A stretch of 64,000 nt of DNA from Polymorphobacter fuscus. Lineage in GTDB: Bacteria; Pseudomonadota; Alphaproteobacteria; Sphingomonadales; Sphingomonadaceae. Within the stretch, counting starts at the first letter, position 1; every line of letters starts with the position of its first letter. The stretch is taken from the NCBI RefSeq assembly GCF_011927825.1, contig NZ_JAATJI010000001.1:1240001-1304000 (forward strand), in the 5' to 3' direction. Position numbers and translations under genes: made by a program. Below are positions 9,188 through 19,699 of the stretch, in pieces. Below the pieces are notes generated by a model that saw only the letters and a list, made by a program, of their open reading frames with translations, did not search any database and was not told the DNA's origin.

Positions 9188-9634
9188 TCAGCCCCCGGCA
9201 TCCGAAGGCAGGGCCGCCAGCCCCGCCAACGCCGCCCGCCAGTCCGGCGGCAGCGGTGCCGGGCGGCGGCTGGCGCGATCGACATAGACGTGGATGAAAA
9301 AGCCTTCGGCCGCCGGCGCCGCATGGCCGGCGGTGAACAGCCCGACTTCCCAGCGCACGCTCGACGTCCCCATTCGCGCGATGCGGACACCGGCCTCGAC
9401 GTCTTCCGGAAAGGCGATCGATCGGTGGTATCGACAGCCGGTTTCGACAACGAGGCCGATGGTGGCGCCGGCCCGGATGTCGAGCAGGCCGCGTTCGACC
9501 AGCAGCGCATTCACCGCCGTGTCGAACCAGCTGTAATAGACGACATTGTTGACATGGCCGTAGGCGTCATTGTCGGCCCATCGGGTCGGAATGGTGCGAA
9601 AGGCGCGGTAACCGTCCCGCGCGCCGCCGCTCAT
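9188..9634 (-). CDS. Acyl-CoA thioesterase, hotdog fold (4HBT)
   Basis: 148 residues. The motif RWADNDAYGHVNNVVYYSWFDTA is the 4-hydroxybenzoyl-CoA thioesterase type active-site block, with the Asp acting on the acyl-CoA thioester. The rest is the short hotdog fold ending at ALPSDAGG. The start codon (ATG 9632-9634) overlaps the stop of the O-antigen-ligase-like gene in an ATGA arrangement, so it is translated as the second gene of that unit. Substrate not predictable; a role in recycling acyl-CoA is the cautious reading. Confidence 0.9.
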   Translation of the reverse strand: MSGGARDGYRAFRTIPTRWADNDAYGHVNNVVYYSWFDTAVNALLVERGLLDIRAGATIGLVVETGCRYHRSIAFPEDVEAGVRIARMGTSSVRWEVGLFTAGHAAPAAEGFFIHVYVDRASRRPAPLPPDWRAALAGLAALPSDAGG

Positions 9635-11238
9635 CCGCGGTAGGTGAGCGCCGGCGCCATGTGCGGTGGCGGCAGCGCCCGCGACCCGGCGGGCGCATCG
9701 ACGACACCGGCCGCGGCCTTGGCATGCGAACGTTGCCAGATCAGCCCCATGGCACAGCCGCTCATGATGAAAGCCAGGGGCACGCTGCCTTCCGACGTCA
9801 GCACCATCTTGACGATGGTGAAGTTGATGAGCCCCAACGCCAGCGGTGCCAGCAGTTCCTGCTCGGGCGTTCGCGCATTGCTGTAATTGACGAAGCACAA
9901 CCACGCCGGGATGAAGAAGCACATCAGGAACAGCGGCAGCGCCAGGATGCCGCTGTCGAGCATCATCGACAGGTAATGGCTGTCCACGGTGATTTCGCCG
10001 GCAAGATTGTAATAACCGAGCGCCTCGCCACTGCGCGACACGCCATAGCCGAACGGGTGCGAGAAGATCTTCGGCCAGCCCATCGCCCATTGCACCTTGC
10101 GCGCATCCGAGCTTGCCTGATGCTGCCCGCCGCCGAGCACCATGACGTGCAGGCGCGGCCAGAAATTGACCAGCACCGCCAGCACCGCGACGGCGGCCGG
10201 ATAGGCAAGCACCATGCCGGTGCCGAAGATCGACTGCTTGTTGAGCGTGCGCTGCCGCATCGAGACGAACAGCAGGTACAGGATCGATGCCGCCAGCAGC
10301 CCGACCATCGCCGACCGCGCATTGGTCAGGTACATGACGACAATCATCCCGATCGTGCCGAGCAGCAGCGCGACGAACGGCCAGAACCGGCGTTCCTTGG
10401 CTGTGAAGTGCAGGAAGAACGGGAACACCATGGCGAGGAATTCGCTGTAGTAGAGGCTCGTCGCAAAGGTGCCGCGGACGCGATAGATGTCGGTGCCGGC
10501 ACGCGCCTGGGACTTCATCACCCGCGCCAGATATTCGGGGTCGACCTTCAGGAACGCCGGCAGATGGTCGAGCCAGAACACCCGCTCGATGCGATATTCA
10601 TAGACCCCGGCGACCATGACGATGGCGGTCGCGACGACGATGACCTTGGCCAGCTTCATCACGAAACCCGGACGGGTCGCAAGGAACGCCGCCAGCGGGA
10701 ACATCATCGTCCAGAAGATCTGGTTGTTGGCGTAGCGATTGATCGATTCGCCCGGCTTGTTCGAAAACACCAGCGAAAAGGTGGTGCACGCCCAGAACAG
10801 CCAGAATACCCAGTTCAGCAACTTGGGCTCGGCGATCGTTTCTTTCATCCGGCCGCGAAATTCCTTCGACGTCGAAAAATTGATGACGACGATCGCCAGC
10901 ATCGAGAACACCGCAATCCGCACCGGCGTGATCCACGGCAGGCCCGGGAAGTCGAAGGCGACGTAATTGGGCCAGACGATGCCAAGGCCGACGTACCAGA
11001 TCATCAGGGACGACATCGAATCCTGCCGGATCCCGCCCAGGTCGGGCAGCATCCAGAGGATGATCGCGATCAGGATCAGCAACGGTACCAGCGGATAGGT
11101 GATCAACTGCATCGGCAACACCGCCGACATCAACCCATAGATCACCGCCACCAGCAAGAGCAGCGCGAACAACAGGATCCGGCTGATCGGGCCAGGCTCC
11201 TTGCGCTGTTCGTAGGGTTTGAGGATCGTCGATGCCAC
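9631..11238 (-). CDS. O-antigen ligase / polymerase-like membrane protein
   Basis: A polytopic inner-membrane protein of about 535 residues with ten or more hydrophobic segments. The C-terminal half contains the Wzy_C-type region: the LTNARSAMVGLLAA helix, a periplasmic loop with HPFGYGVSRSGEALGYY and VDSHYLSMMLDSG. This pattern is shared by WaaL ligases and exopolysaccharide polymerases; the sequence does not tell which. Start chosen at GTG 11236-11238 (VASTILKPYEQRKEPG) because the upstream reading runs through low-complexity tandem repeats. A divergent SDR and a UDP-GlcNAc 2-epimerase next door support a surface-polysaccharide role. Confidence 0.82.
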   Translation of the reverse strand: MASTILKPYEQRKEPGPISRILLFALLLLVAVIYGLMSAVLPMQLITYPLVPLLILIAIILWMLPDLGGIRQDSMSSLMIWYVGLGIVWPNYVAFDFPGLPWITPVRIAVFSMLAIVVINFSTSKEFRGRMKETIAEPKLLNWVFWLFWACTTFSLVFSNKPGESINRYANNQIFWTMMFPLAAFLATRPGFVMKLAKVIVVATAIVMVAGVYEYRIERVFWLDHLPAFLKVDPEYLARVMKSQARAGTDIYRVRGTFATSLYYSEFLAMVFPFFLHFTAKERRFWPFVALLLGTIGMIVVMYLTNARSAMVGLLAASILYLLFVSMRQRTLNKQSIFGTGMVLAYPAAVAVLAVLVNFWPRLHVMVLGGGQHQASSDARKVQWAMGWPKIFSHPFGYGVSRSGEALGYYNLAGEITVDSHYLSMMLDSGILALPLFLMCFFIPAWLCFVNYSNARTPEQELLAPLALGLINFTIVKMVLTSEGSVPLAFIMSGCAMGLIWQRSHAKAAAGVVDAPAGSRALPPPHMAPALTYRG

Positions 11239-11256
11239 TGGTTCGCCTGTCGCTAC

Positions 11257-11317
11257 GCCTGCCCGCTCGTCTGCTGCCCGCCCGTGCCGCCTGCCCGCTC
11301 GTGCCGCCTGCCCGCTC
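11257..11317. repeat. 17-bp tandem repeat upstream of the ligase-like gene
   Basis: GTGCCGCCTGCCCGCTC occurs twice in perfect tandem (11284-11300 and 11301-11317) and is preceded by degenerate copies back to about 11257. It lies in the divergent promoter region of the ligase-like and SDR genes and makes long spurious N-terminal extensions possible in both directions. Confidence 0.7.
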
Positions 11318-11459
11318 TTGCCACCCGTCCGCAAGGGCAATCGGCGCCCATGGCACCGGACATCTTGCGCTGCGATGCACCAATACGGCCGAAGTGGCCA
11401 GCCTTCAACGCCTTTTCGTTGGCCATCCGGCGCTTGACGCTGGCGCGCGGGTTTCCGAC

Positions 11460-12284
11460 ATGGCGGCCATGGACACGCCTGCCACCACCCCCGCCTGCCT
11501 CATCATCGGCACCGACGATCACGTCGGCGCCTATCTCGCCCGCCTGCTCGATGCGCGCGGCCTCGCCCTCGCCGCGCTTGCAAGCGACGGCCGCCTGCTC
11601 GCGCGCCTCGGCATTGCCGATGCGGTGGCCAGTGTTGCCGATGGTGACCTTGCCGCTGCCGTTGCCGATGCCCGGCTGGTCTTTGCCATCGGCGACGGCA
11701 GCGCCGAACGTGCCGACACGCTGGCGCGGGCGCTCTACGCCGCAGCGGCAGCGCCCGCACCGCCGCGGCTGATCCATGTCGCCGACGTCGCCGACCTTGC
11801 GGCACCTGCGGTTCGCGACAGCGTCCGCCGGGTCGCCGCTGCTCGCGCCGGCGGGGTCGAAACCGCCAACGTCCTGCTCGAATCGCACGATTCGCGCTTC
11901 GGTCGCCGCGACACGTTGACGGCACGGATCATCGCTGCCGCCGGCAGTGCGGAGCCGACGATGACGACGATCATCGAGACCGGCCCGCGCGACTGGGGCT
12001 GGACCCCCGAATATGTCGACGCCGTCCAGCGGCTCGCCACCCGCGAACGGCTGGTCGACATGGTCGTCGCCAGTGGCCACACGCTGACCGCCGCCGAAAT
12101 CGCCGACGCCGCCTTCGGCTATTTTCGTCGCCGCGCCGCCGACCATATCCGCATCGAGGGCACCGGCAGCGCCGTCGCCGCCATCGACCCCGCCGCGCTG
12201 AAGGCCGCCACCGGCTGGTCGGCCAGCACCTGGGGCCGCGACCTCGTCCGCGCCCTGTGCGAAGGCGCCGCCGATCGCGGCTGA
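11460..12284 (+). CDS. Reduced GDP-mannose 4,6-dehydratase-like SDR
   Basis: About 274 residues from ATG 11460 (an in-frame ATG at 11469 is equally possible). The C-terminal half follows GDP-mannose 4,6-dehydratase: the NVLLESHDSRFGRRDTLTARI block, the RDWGWTPEYVDAVQRL block, the VVASGHTLTAAEIADAAF block and the final GWSASTW. The N-terminus is degenerate: the cofactor loop reads GTDDHVGAYLA in place of GxxGxxG, and no SxnYxxxK triad is seen. Normal members have about 345 residues, so this is shortened. It may be a nucleotide-sugar-binding paralogue without dehydratase activity. It precedes the epimerase gene by 54 bp. Confidence 0.72.
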   Translation: MAAMDTPATTPACLIIGTDDHVGAYLARLLDARGLALAALASDGRLLARLGIADAVASVADGDLAAAVADARLVFAIGDGSAERADTLARALYAAAAAPAPPRLIHVADVADLAAPAVRDSVRRVAAARAGGVETANVLLESHDSRFGRRDTLTARIIAAAGSAEPTMTTIIETGPRDWGWTPEYVDAVQRLATRERLVDMVVASGHTLTAAEIADAAFGYFRRRAADHIRIEGTGSAVAAIDPAALKAATGWSASTWGRDLVRALCEGAADRG

Positions 12285-12338
12285 GCCCCGCCAGGAATGC
12301 GACTTGCAGCGATTCCAGACCTGGCCTAGCCTTTCGAA

Positions 12339-14885
<2,547 letters not shown>

Positions 14886-14899
14886 TCACGGAGAATATT

Positions 14900-15220
14900 G
14901 TGGTCAAGGCTGAATGGGGCACCAAGCGTGCCTGCCCGAAATGCAACACGCGCTTCTATGACCTGACGAAGGACGAACCCGTCACCTGCATCGCCTGCGG
15001 CTATGCCTGGGCACCCGAACCGATGCTCAAGTCGAAGCAGACGACGCCGTTCGAGCAGGCCAAGCCGCTCGCCACCACCGATGCCGATGCCAGCGACGTC
15101 GCCGTCGACGAGGATCTGGATCTCGATGCCGCAGAAGATGCCGAAGCACCGGACGTCGACCTGGGCGATGACGACGACCTCGGCACCGTCGTGACCAATG
15201 GCGAAGACGAGGAAAGTTGA
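14900..15220 (+). CDS. TIGR02300 family protein (FYDLN acid domain)
   Basis: A small acidic protein of about 106 residues. It has a zinc-ribbon-like N-terminus (RACPKCNTRFYDLTKDEPVT, then CIACGY), which contains the FYDLN-type motif that names the family, and a long Asp/Glu-rich tail. Start chosen at GTG 14900-14902 with a GGAG ribosome-binding site at 14890-14893; the upstream frame is unconserved. The function is unknown. The family is widespread and single-copy in alphaproteobacteria, often near aroA and cmk as here. Confidence 0.9.
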   Translation: MVKAEWGTKRACPKCNTRFYDLTKDEPVTCIACGYAWAPEPMLKSKQTTPFEQAKPLATTDADASDVAVDEDLDLDAAEDAEAPDVDLGDDDDLGTVVTNGEDEES

Positions 15221-15232
15221 AAAATCGGCTTG

Positions 15233-15263
15233 CGCGCCGGTCGGCTTTGTCCTAACCGGCGCG
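15233..15263 (+). terminator. Hairpin after the TIGR02300 gene
   Basis: CGCGCCGGT (15233-15241) pairs with ACCGGCGCG (15255-15263) around a 13-base loop, 12 bp after the stop and ahead of tRNA-Ala. There is no T-tract, so termination is uncertain. Confidence 0.4.
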
Positions 15264-15298
15264 TCCCGCATCCGCCCCACCGGATGCAGCAGAGTTCT

Positions 15299-15374
15299 GG
15301 GGCCTTAGCTCAGCTGGGAGAGCGCTACGATGGCATTGTAGAGGTCAACGGTTCGATCCCGTTAGGCTCCACCA
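15299..15374 (+). tRNA. tRNA-Ala (GGC)
   Basis: Cloverleaf of 76 bases with encoded CCA. The acceptor arm GGGGCCT pairs with AGGCTCC with one G-T wobble. The D arm is AGCTCAGCTGGGAGAGCG, the anticodon loop ATGGCAT reads GGC, and the T arm is CAACGGTTCGATCCCGTTA. CCA is at 15372-15374. Confidence 0.97.
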
Positions 15375-15437
15375 AGACAAGAAGGGCGCTTCCGGCAACG
15401 GAGGCGCCCTTTCTCGTTCCGGCGCGCGATGGTGGGG

Positions 15438-15477
15438 GCATATTAGAGGTTAACGGTTCGATCCCGTTAGGCGCCAC
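15438..15477 (+). pseudogene. Partial duplication of the tRNA-Ala 3' half
   Basis: Bases 15444-15475 (TTAGAGGTTAACGGTTCGAT then CCCGTTAGGCGCCA) repeat the variable and T arm plus 3' acceptor of tRNA-Ala with three changes. A weaker match extends back through CGATGG of the anticodon stem. No D arm or 5' acceptor is present, so it cannot make a tRNA. It is 70 bp from the parent and could be a scar of an integrated and lost element or a local duplication. Confidence 0.75.
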
Positions 15478-15571
15478 AGCGACAGCCCGCCGACGCCGGC
15501 CTCCGCCCCGCCGGGACAAATGCCACCGGGCCCGATTGCACCCCCCGCCCTTCTCCGCCTATGAGCGCCGC

Positions 15572-16234
15572 GTGACCCACCCCGCCTCGCTCATCATCGC
15601 CGTCGATGGCCCCGCTGCCTCCGGCAAGGGCACCATCGCCCGGGCGCTGGCCCATCGCTATGGCCTGCCGCATCTCGATACCGGCAAGCTCTACCGTGCC
15701 ACCGGCCTGTCGGTCCGGCTGTCCGGCGGCGCTCCCGAAGATGCGGACTTCGCCGCCGCCGCGGCGCGCGGGCTCGACCCGGCGCTGCTCGATGATCCCG
15801 ACCTGATGAGCAGCGAGAACGCCCAGGCCGCCTCTATCGTCTCGGCGCACCCGGGCGTGCGGGCCGCCCTGCTCGCGGTCCAGCGTGCCTTTGCGGCGCA
15901 GCCGGGCGGCGCCGTCCTCGATGGCCGCGATATCGGCACCGTCATCGCGCCCCATGCGCCGGCCAAGCTGTTCGTCACCGCCACGCCGCTGTGCCGCGCC
16001 CAGCGCCGCCACGCCGAACTGGCGCGCAGCGGCGACCCCCGCAACCTTGCCACCGTCCTTGCCGACATCGAAGCACGCGACGCGCGCGATTCAGGGCGCA
16101 GCACCGCGCCGCTGGTCCGCGCCGGCGACGCTGCCTTGCTCGACACCACGGAATTGGGTATAGATGCTGCCGTCCAGCGCGCGATTGCTCTTGTTGAATC
16201 AGCAATCGCGGCGGGCGGCCAGCAACAGGTCTGA
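15572..16234 (+). CDS. cmk: Cytidylate kinase
   Basis: Phosphorylates CMP and dCMP with ATP. 220 residues from GTG 15572-15574 (VTHPASLIIAVDGPAASGKG). The P-loop is DGPAASGKGT, followed by the substrate residues in HLDTGKLYRA and the DGRDIGTVIAP block, then the Arg-rich RRHAEL lid. There is no better downstream start, since an ATG at 15561 is out of frame and stops at once. It lies just upstream of rpsA, as in many proteobacteria. The expected 5' neighbour aroA is close but on the other strand. Confidence 0.95.
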   Translation: MTHPASLIIAVDGPAASGKGTIARALAHRYGLPHLDTGKLYRATGLSVRLSGGAPEDADFAAAAARGLDPALLDDPDLMSSENAQAASIVSAHPGVRAALLAVQRAFAAQPGGAVLDGRDIGTVIAPHAPAKLFVTATPLCRAQRRHAELARSGDPRNLATVLADIEARDARDSGRSTAPLVRAGDAALLDTTELGIDAAVQRAIALVESAIAAGGQQQV

Positions 16235-16400
16235 AAGCTGCCGGGGTTACGCCCTGCCTTTCGGCACAGCCGGTCACGACCAGTTGAGCGGACGACATGG
16301 TGTCGCCGCGCCAGCGCAGAACAGGTGGCAATGGTGCCGCCTGCGGAGTTTCACCGGGATGACCGGTGCCGATTCCAGAGACGAAAGACGAACGAACTAT

Positions 16401-18134
16401 ATGGCAACTGCCCCCCAGCCGACGCGCGACGACTTCGCAGCAATGCTCGAAGCCAGCCTCGGCAAGAACCAGAGTTTTGAAGGCCGCGTCGTCAAGGGTG
16501 TCGTCACCGGCATCGAGAACGACCTTGCCGTCATCGACGTCGGCCTGAAGTCGGAAGGCCGCATTCCGCTGCGGGAATTCGCCGGCCTCGACGGCCAGCA
16601 CGGCCTCGTCATTGGCTCCGAAGTCGAAGTGTTTGTCGACCGCGTCGAAAACGCCAATGGCGAAGCGATGCTGAGCCGTGATCGCGCCCGCCGCGAAGCG
16701 TCGTGGGATGCGCTCGAAACGCAGTACGCCGCTGGCGAGCGTGTCGAAGGCATCATCTTTGGCCGCGTCAAGGGCGGCTTCACCGTCGACCTCAACGGCG
16801 CCGTTGCCTTCCTGCCCGGTTCGCAGGTCGATATCCGCCCGGTGCGCGACGTCACCCCGCTGATGAACCTGCCGCAGCCCTTCCAGATCCTGAAGATGGA
16901 CCGCAAGCGCGGCAACATCGTCGTCTCGCGCCGTTCGATCCTCGAAGAATCGCGTGCCGAACAGCGTTCGGGCCTTATCTTGTCGCTCGCCGAAGGCCAG
17001 ATCGTCGACGGCACCGTCAAGAACATCACCGATTATGGTGCGTTCGTCGACCTCGGCGGCATCGACGGCCTGCTGCACGTGACGGACATGAGCTACAAGC
17101 GCGTCAACCACCCGTCCGAAGTGCTCAACATCGGCGACGTGCTGCGCGTCCAGATCGTCCGCATCAACCGCGAGACGCAGCGCATCAGCCTCGGCATGAA
17201 GCAGCTCGAAGCCGATCCGTGGACGACGGCGGCCGCTAAATACGCTGTCGGCACCAAGCACAAGGGCCGCGTCACCAACATCACCGAGTACGGCGCCTTT
17301 GTCGAACTCGAAGCCGGCATCGAAGGCCTGGTGCACGTGTCCGAAATGTCGTGGGTCAAGAAGAACGTCCACCCCGGCAAGATCGTCGCCACCAGCCAGG
17401 AAGTCGAAGTGCTGGTGCTCGAAGTCGATGAAGACAAGCGCCGCATCAGCCTTGGCCTCAAGCAGGCCCAGCGCAACCCGTGGGAAGTCTTCGCCGAAGA
17501 CCATCCCGTCGGCACCAAGGTCGAAGGCGAAGTCAAGAACAGCACCGAATTCGGCCTGTTCATCGGCCTCGACGGCGAAGTCGACGGCATGGTCCACATG
17601 TCGGACATCGCCTGGGGCCTTACCGGCGAACAGGCACTGGCCCGTCACCACAAGGGTGAACGCGTCCAGGCCGTTGTGCTCGAAGTCGATGTCGAAAAGG
17701 AACGCATCAGCCTCGGCATCAAGCAGCTCGACGAAAGCCAGGGTCCGCGCGTTATCGCCAGCACCGAAGGCGCTGCGGCGAACGACAGCCTCAAGAAGAA
17801 CGACATCATCACCACCACCGTCGTGGCGGCCCGTGATGGCGGCATCGATGTCCAGGTCGGCGACGATGGCGCCGTGGTCTTCATCAAGCGCGGCGACCTC
17901 AGCCGCGATCGCGACGAGCAGAAGGCCGAGCGTTTCCAGCCCGGCCAGAAGGTCGACGCGATGATCATCGGCTTCGAAAAGGGCCGCAAGCCGATGCTCA
18001 GCATCAAGGCGATGCAGATCAGCGAAGAAAAGGCCGCGGTTGCGCAATATGGTACGTCCGACTCGGGCGCCACGCTGGGCAACATCCTCGGCGCCGCCTT
18101 CAACAAGGCCAAGGAAGACGCCGACAAGTCCTGA
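16401..18134 (+). CDS. rpsA: 30S ribosomal protein S1
   Basis: Binds mRNA leaders for the 30S subunit. 577 residues from ATG 16401 (MATAPQPTRDDFAAMLEASL). Six S1/OB repeats can be followed, each marked by a GxV...YGAFVDLGG or FGLFIGLDG core: for instance ITDYGAFVDLGGIDGLLHVT, then ITEYGAFVELEAGIEGLVHV. The length equals the family norm. Upstream 16235-16400 is a 166-bp leader after cmk that could host S1 autoregulation; no conserved fold was identified. Codon use is strongly biased to C-ending codons, as expected of a highly expressed gene. A hairpin follows the stop. Confidence 0.98.
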   Translation: MATAPQPTRDDFAAMLEASLGKNQSFEGRVVKGVVTGIENDLAVIDVGLKSEGRIPLREFAGLDGQHGLVIGSEVEVFVDRVENANGEAMLSRDRARREASWDALETQYAAGERVEGIIFGRVKGGFTVDLNGAVAFLPGSQVDIRPVRDVTPLMNLPQPFQILKMDRKRGNIVVSRRSILEESRAEQRSGLILSLAEGQIVDGTVKNITDYGAFVDLGGIDGLLHVTDMSYKRVNHPSEVLNIGDVLRVQIVRINRETQRISLGMKQLEADPWTTAAAKYAVGTKHKGRVTNITEYGAFVELEAGIEGLVHVSEMSWVKKNVHPGKIVATSQEVEVLVLEVDEDKRRISLGLKQAQRNPWEVFAEDHPVGTKVEGEVKNSTEFGLFIGLDGEVDGMVHMSDIAWGLTGEQALARHHKGERVQAVVLEVDVEKERISLGIKQLDESQGPRVIASTEGAAANDSLKKNDIITTTVVAARDGGIDVQVGDDGAVVFIKRGDLSRDRDEQKAERFQPGQKVDAMIIGFEKGRKPMLSIKAMQISEEKAAVAQYGTSDSGATLGNILGAAFNKAKEDADKS

Positions 18135-18160
18135 TCGACCAGATCGGGATCGAAAACGAG

Positions 18161-18193
18161 CGCCGCTCGATTGCATTGCGCAATCGGGCGGCG
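18161..18193 (+). terminator. Hairpin terminator after rpsA
   Basis: CGCCGCTCGATTGC (18161-18174) pairs with GCAATCGGGCGGCG (18180-18193), a 14-bp stem with one T-G pair and a 5-base loop, followed by TTTCGCT. It lies 27 bp after the stop. The short T-run makes it a modest intrinsic terminator. Confidence 0.65.
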
Positions 18194-18367
18194 TTTCGCT
18201 AAAGTATTACGACGTTGGTGGTGCCATTATAGTCACAGCCGGCGATATTCTTGCCAGCTTGTTACCGAATTCGGGCGGGGATCTTGACCGTGGTAACGGC
18301 GGGGGCCATCGTTTCATGTCTCGGGGGCTGGGGCGCAAATCGCCGATCGCCAAAACAGGATGAGCCT

Positions 18368-18649
18368 ATGATCAGGTCTGAGCTGGTGACAAAAGTCGCG
18401 GAGCGCAATCCGCATCTGACCTTGCGCGACGTCGAAGCGATAGTCGCCGTCATCTTCGACCAGATCACCGCGGCACTCAGCGAAGGCCGCCGCGTCGAAT
18501 TGCGCGGCTTCGGCGCCTTTTCGATTCGCGACCGTGATGCCCGCACCGGCCGCAACCCGCGCACCGGCACTGCGGTCAAGGTGGACGCCAAGCGCGTGCC
18601 CTATTTCAAGCCCGGCAAGGAATTGCGCGAGCGCCTCAACACCGCCTAA
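18368..18649 (+). CDS. ihfB: Integration host factor subunit beta
   Basis: A DNA-bending nucleoid protein that forms a heterodimer with IhfA. 93 residues from ATG 18368 ([17 protein letters not shown]). It shows the HU/IHF signature [20 protein letters not shown] and the [13 protein letters not shown]-terminus. It is placed after rpsA, the conserved order in many proteobacteria. The 233-bp gap before it carries the rpsA hairpin and probably its own promoter. IHF also assists integrases such as the one in this window's island. Confidence 0.96.
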   Translation: MIRSELVTKVAERNPHLTLRDVEAIVAVIFDQITAALSEGRRVELRGFGAFSIRDRDARTGRNPRTGTAVKVDAKRVPYFKPGKELRERLNTA

Positions 18650-18699
18650 AGGGTGTCGGCCCCTGGGGCCGATCGGCGGCCGTGCGGACAGACTCACGG

Positions 18700-18774
18700 T
18701 TCGGCGGGCGCAGGGTTCGACGGGCGCAGGGTTCGACGGGCGCAGGGTTCGACGGGCGCAGGGTTTGACGGGCA
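18700..18774. repeat. 16-bp tandem repeat, four units plus a partial
   Basis: The unit TTCGACGGGCGCAGGG starts at 18700, 18716, 18732 and 18748, with a truncated fifth from 18764. The first unit has one change (TTCGGCGGG). It ends 3 bp before tRNA-Leu, so it occupies the tRNA promoter region. The period of 16 is not codon-compatible, and no gene covers it. Confidence 0.9.
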
Positions 18775-18776
18775 TT

Positions 18777-18862
18777 GTGGACGTGGCGAAACTGGTAGAC
18801 GCAGCGGACTTAAAATCCGCTTCCCCCCGGGAGTGCGGGTTCAAGTCCCGCCGTCCGCACCA
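18777..18862 (+). tRNA. tRNA-Leu (TAA)
   Basis: Class II tRNA of 86 bases with encoded CCA. The acceptor GTGGACG pairs with CGTCCGC with one T-G wobble. The anticodon loop CTTAAAA in GCGGA...TCCGC reads TAA. A long variable arm (CTTCCCCCCGGGAG) is present, with T arm GCGGGTTCAAGTCCCGC. Confidence 0.96.
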
Positions 18863-19046
18863 GCCCGTCATCGGGACATGATCGTCCCGCTCCTGTTGGT
18901 CCTGTCCTGATCGGGCCTTGCAACCGTCGCCATTGTGCATGATGTTAGGCGCATGGCACTGTGGCCGTTGTCGCAGTGTACTATGATGATGGACCGGCCG
19001 AGCGCAAAGGGCTATGCCAGCATCTGCAAGGAACAGGACGAAACCA

Positions 19047-19694
19047 ATGTCTGACGGGAGTTCGTGGATCGAGATCGTGTTGCTGGCCATGCTGGCGGCT
19101 TTCATCGGTCTGCGCCTGGTCAGCGTGCTCGGCAAACGGACCGGCCATGAACGGGCCGTCGGCGATGCCTTCCGCCCCGGCGCGCCCGAAATCACCGCCC
19201 CCAGCCAGCGTCCCGCCGCCAAGCTGCGCGGCGTTGTCGCCGTGCCGACCGGCACGGATGGCACGCTGGCGCCCAAGTTGCAGGCGATCGTCGACGCCGA
19301 CCCCGAATTCAACCCGGAACGCTTCGTTGCCGGGGCGCGGTCGGCCTATGGCATGATCCTTTCGGCATTCTGGGCGAGCGACTCGCGTGCCCTCGAAGGT
19401 CTGGTCTCGGACGAGATTGCCGACAATTTCGGCGCTGCGATCGGGGAACGCGACGGCGCCCGCCTCGCCAACAGCCTCGACTCGATCGAAAGTGCCGCAA
19501 TCGTCAATGCCGAGATGATCGGGCAAATGGCCGAAGTCACGGTGCGCTTCAACGCGCGTGTCACCATCGCCGGCACGCCGACCAACACGGTCGATGTCTG
19601 GACGTTCAGCCGCCACATCGGCAGCCGCGACCCGGCCTGGCTGCTCATCGCCACCGACGACGATACGCCGGGCGACGGCAACCTCGACGCCTGA
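19047..19694 (+). CDS. Tim44/TimA family protein
   Basis: 215 residues. The N-terminal membrane anchor at about residues 7-25 (IEIVLLAMLAAFIGLRLVSV) is followed by a basic/proline linker and a Tim44-like domain from about residue 90: FVAGARSAYGMILSAFWASD through the closing VDVWTFSRHIGSRDPAWLLI. Bacterial relatives such as TimA are inner-membrane proteins of poorly known function. ATG 19047 is preceded by an AAGGAACAGG-type ribosome-binding site. It is followed at 5 bp by mltA and then an Smr protein, a run conserved in alphaproteobacteria. Confidence 0.9.
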   Translation: MSDGSSWIEIVLLAMLAAFIGLRLVSVLGKRTGHERAVGDAFRPGAPEITAPSQRPAAKLRGVVAVPTGTDGTLAPKLQAIVDADPEFNPERFVAGARSAYGMILSAFWASDSRALEGLVSDEIADNFGAAIGERDGARLANSLDSIESAAIVNAEMIGQMAEVTVRFNARVTIAGTPTNTVDVWTFSRHIGSRDPAWLLIATDDDTPGDGNLDA

Positions 19695-19699
19695 TCCCG

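Noticed and set aside
18700..18774. CRISPR array
   Set aside because: Units of 16 bp are contiguous without spacers and there are no cas genes; it is a simple tandem repeat.
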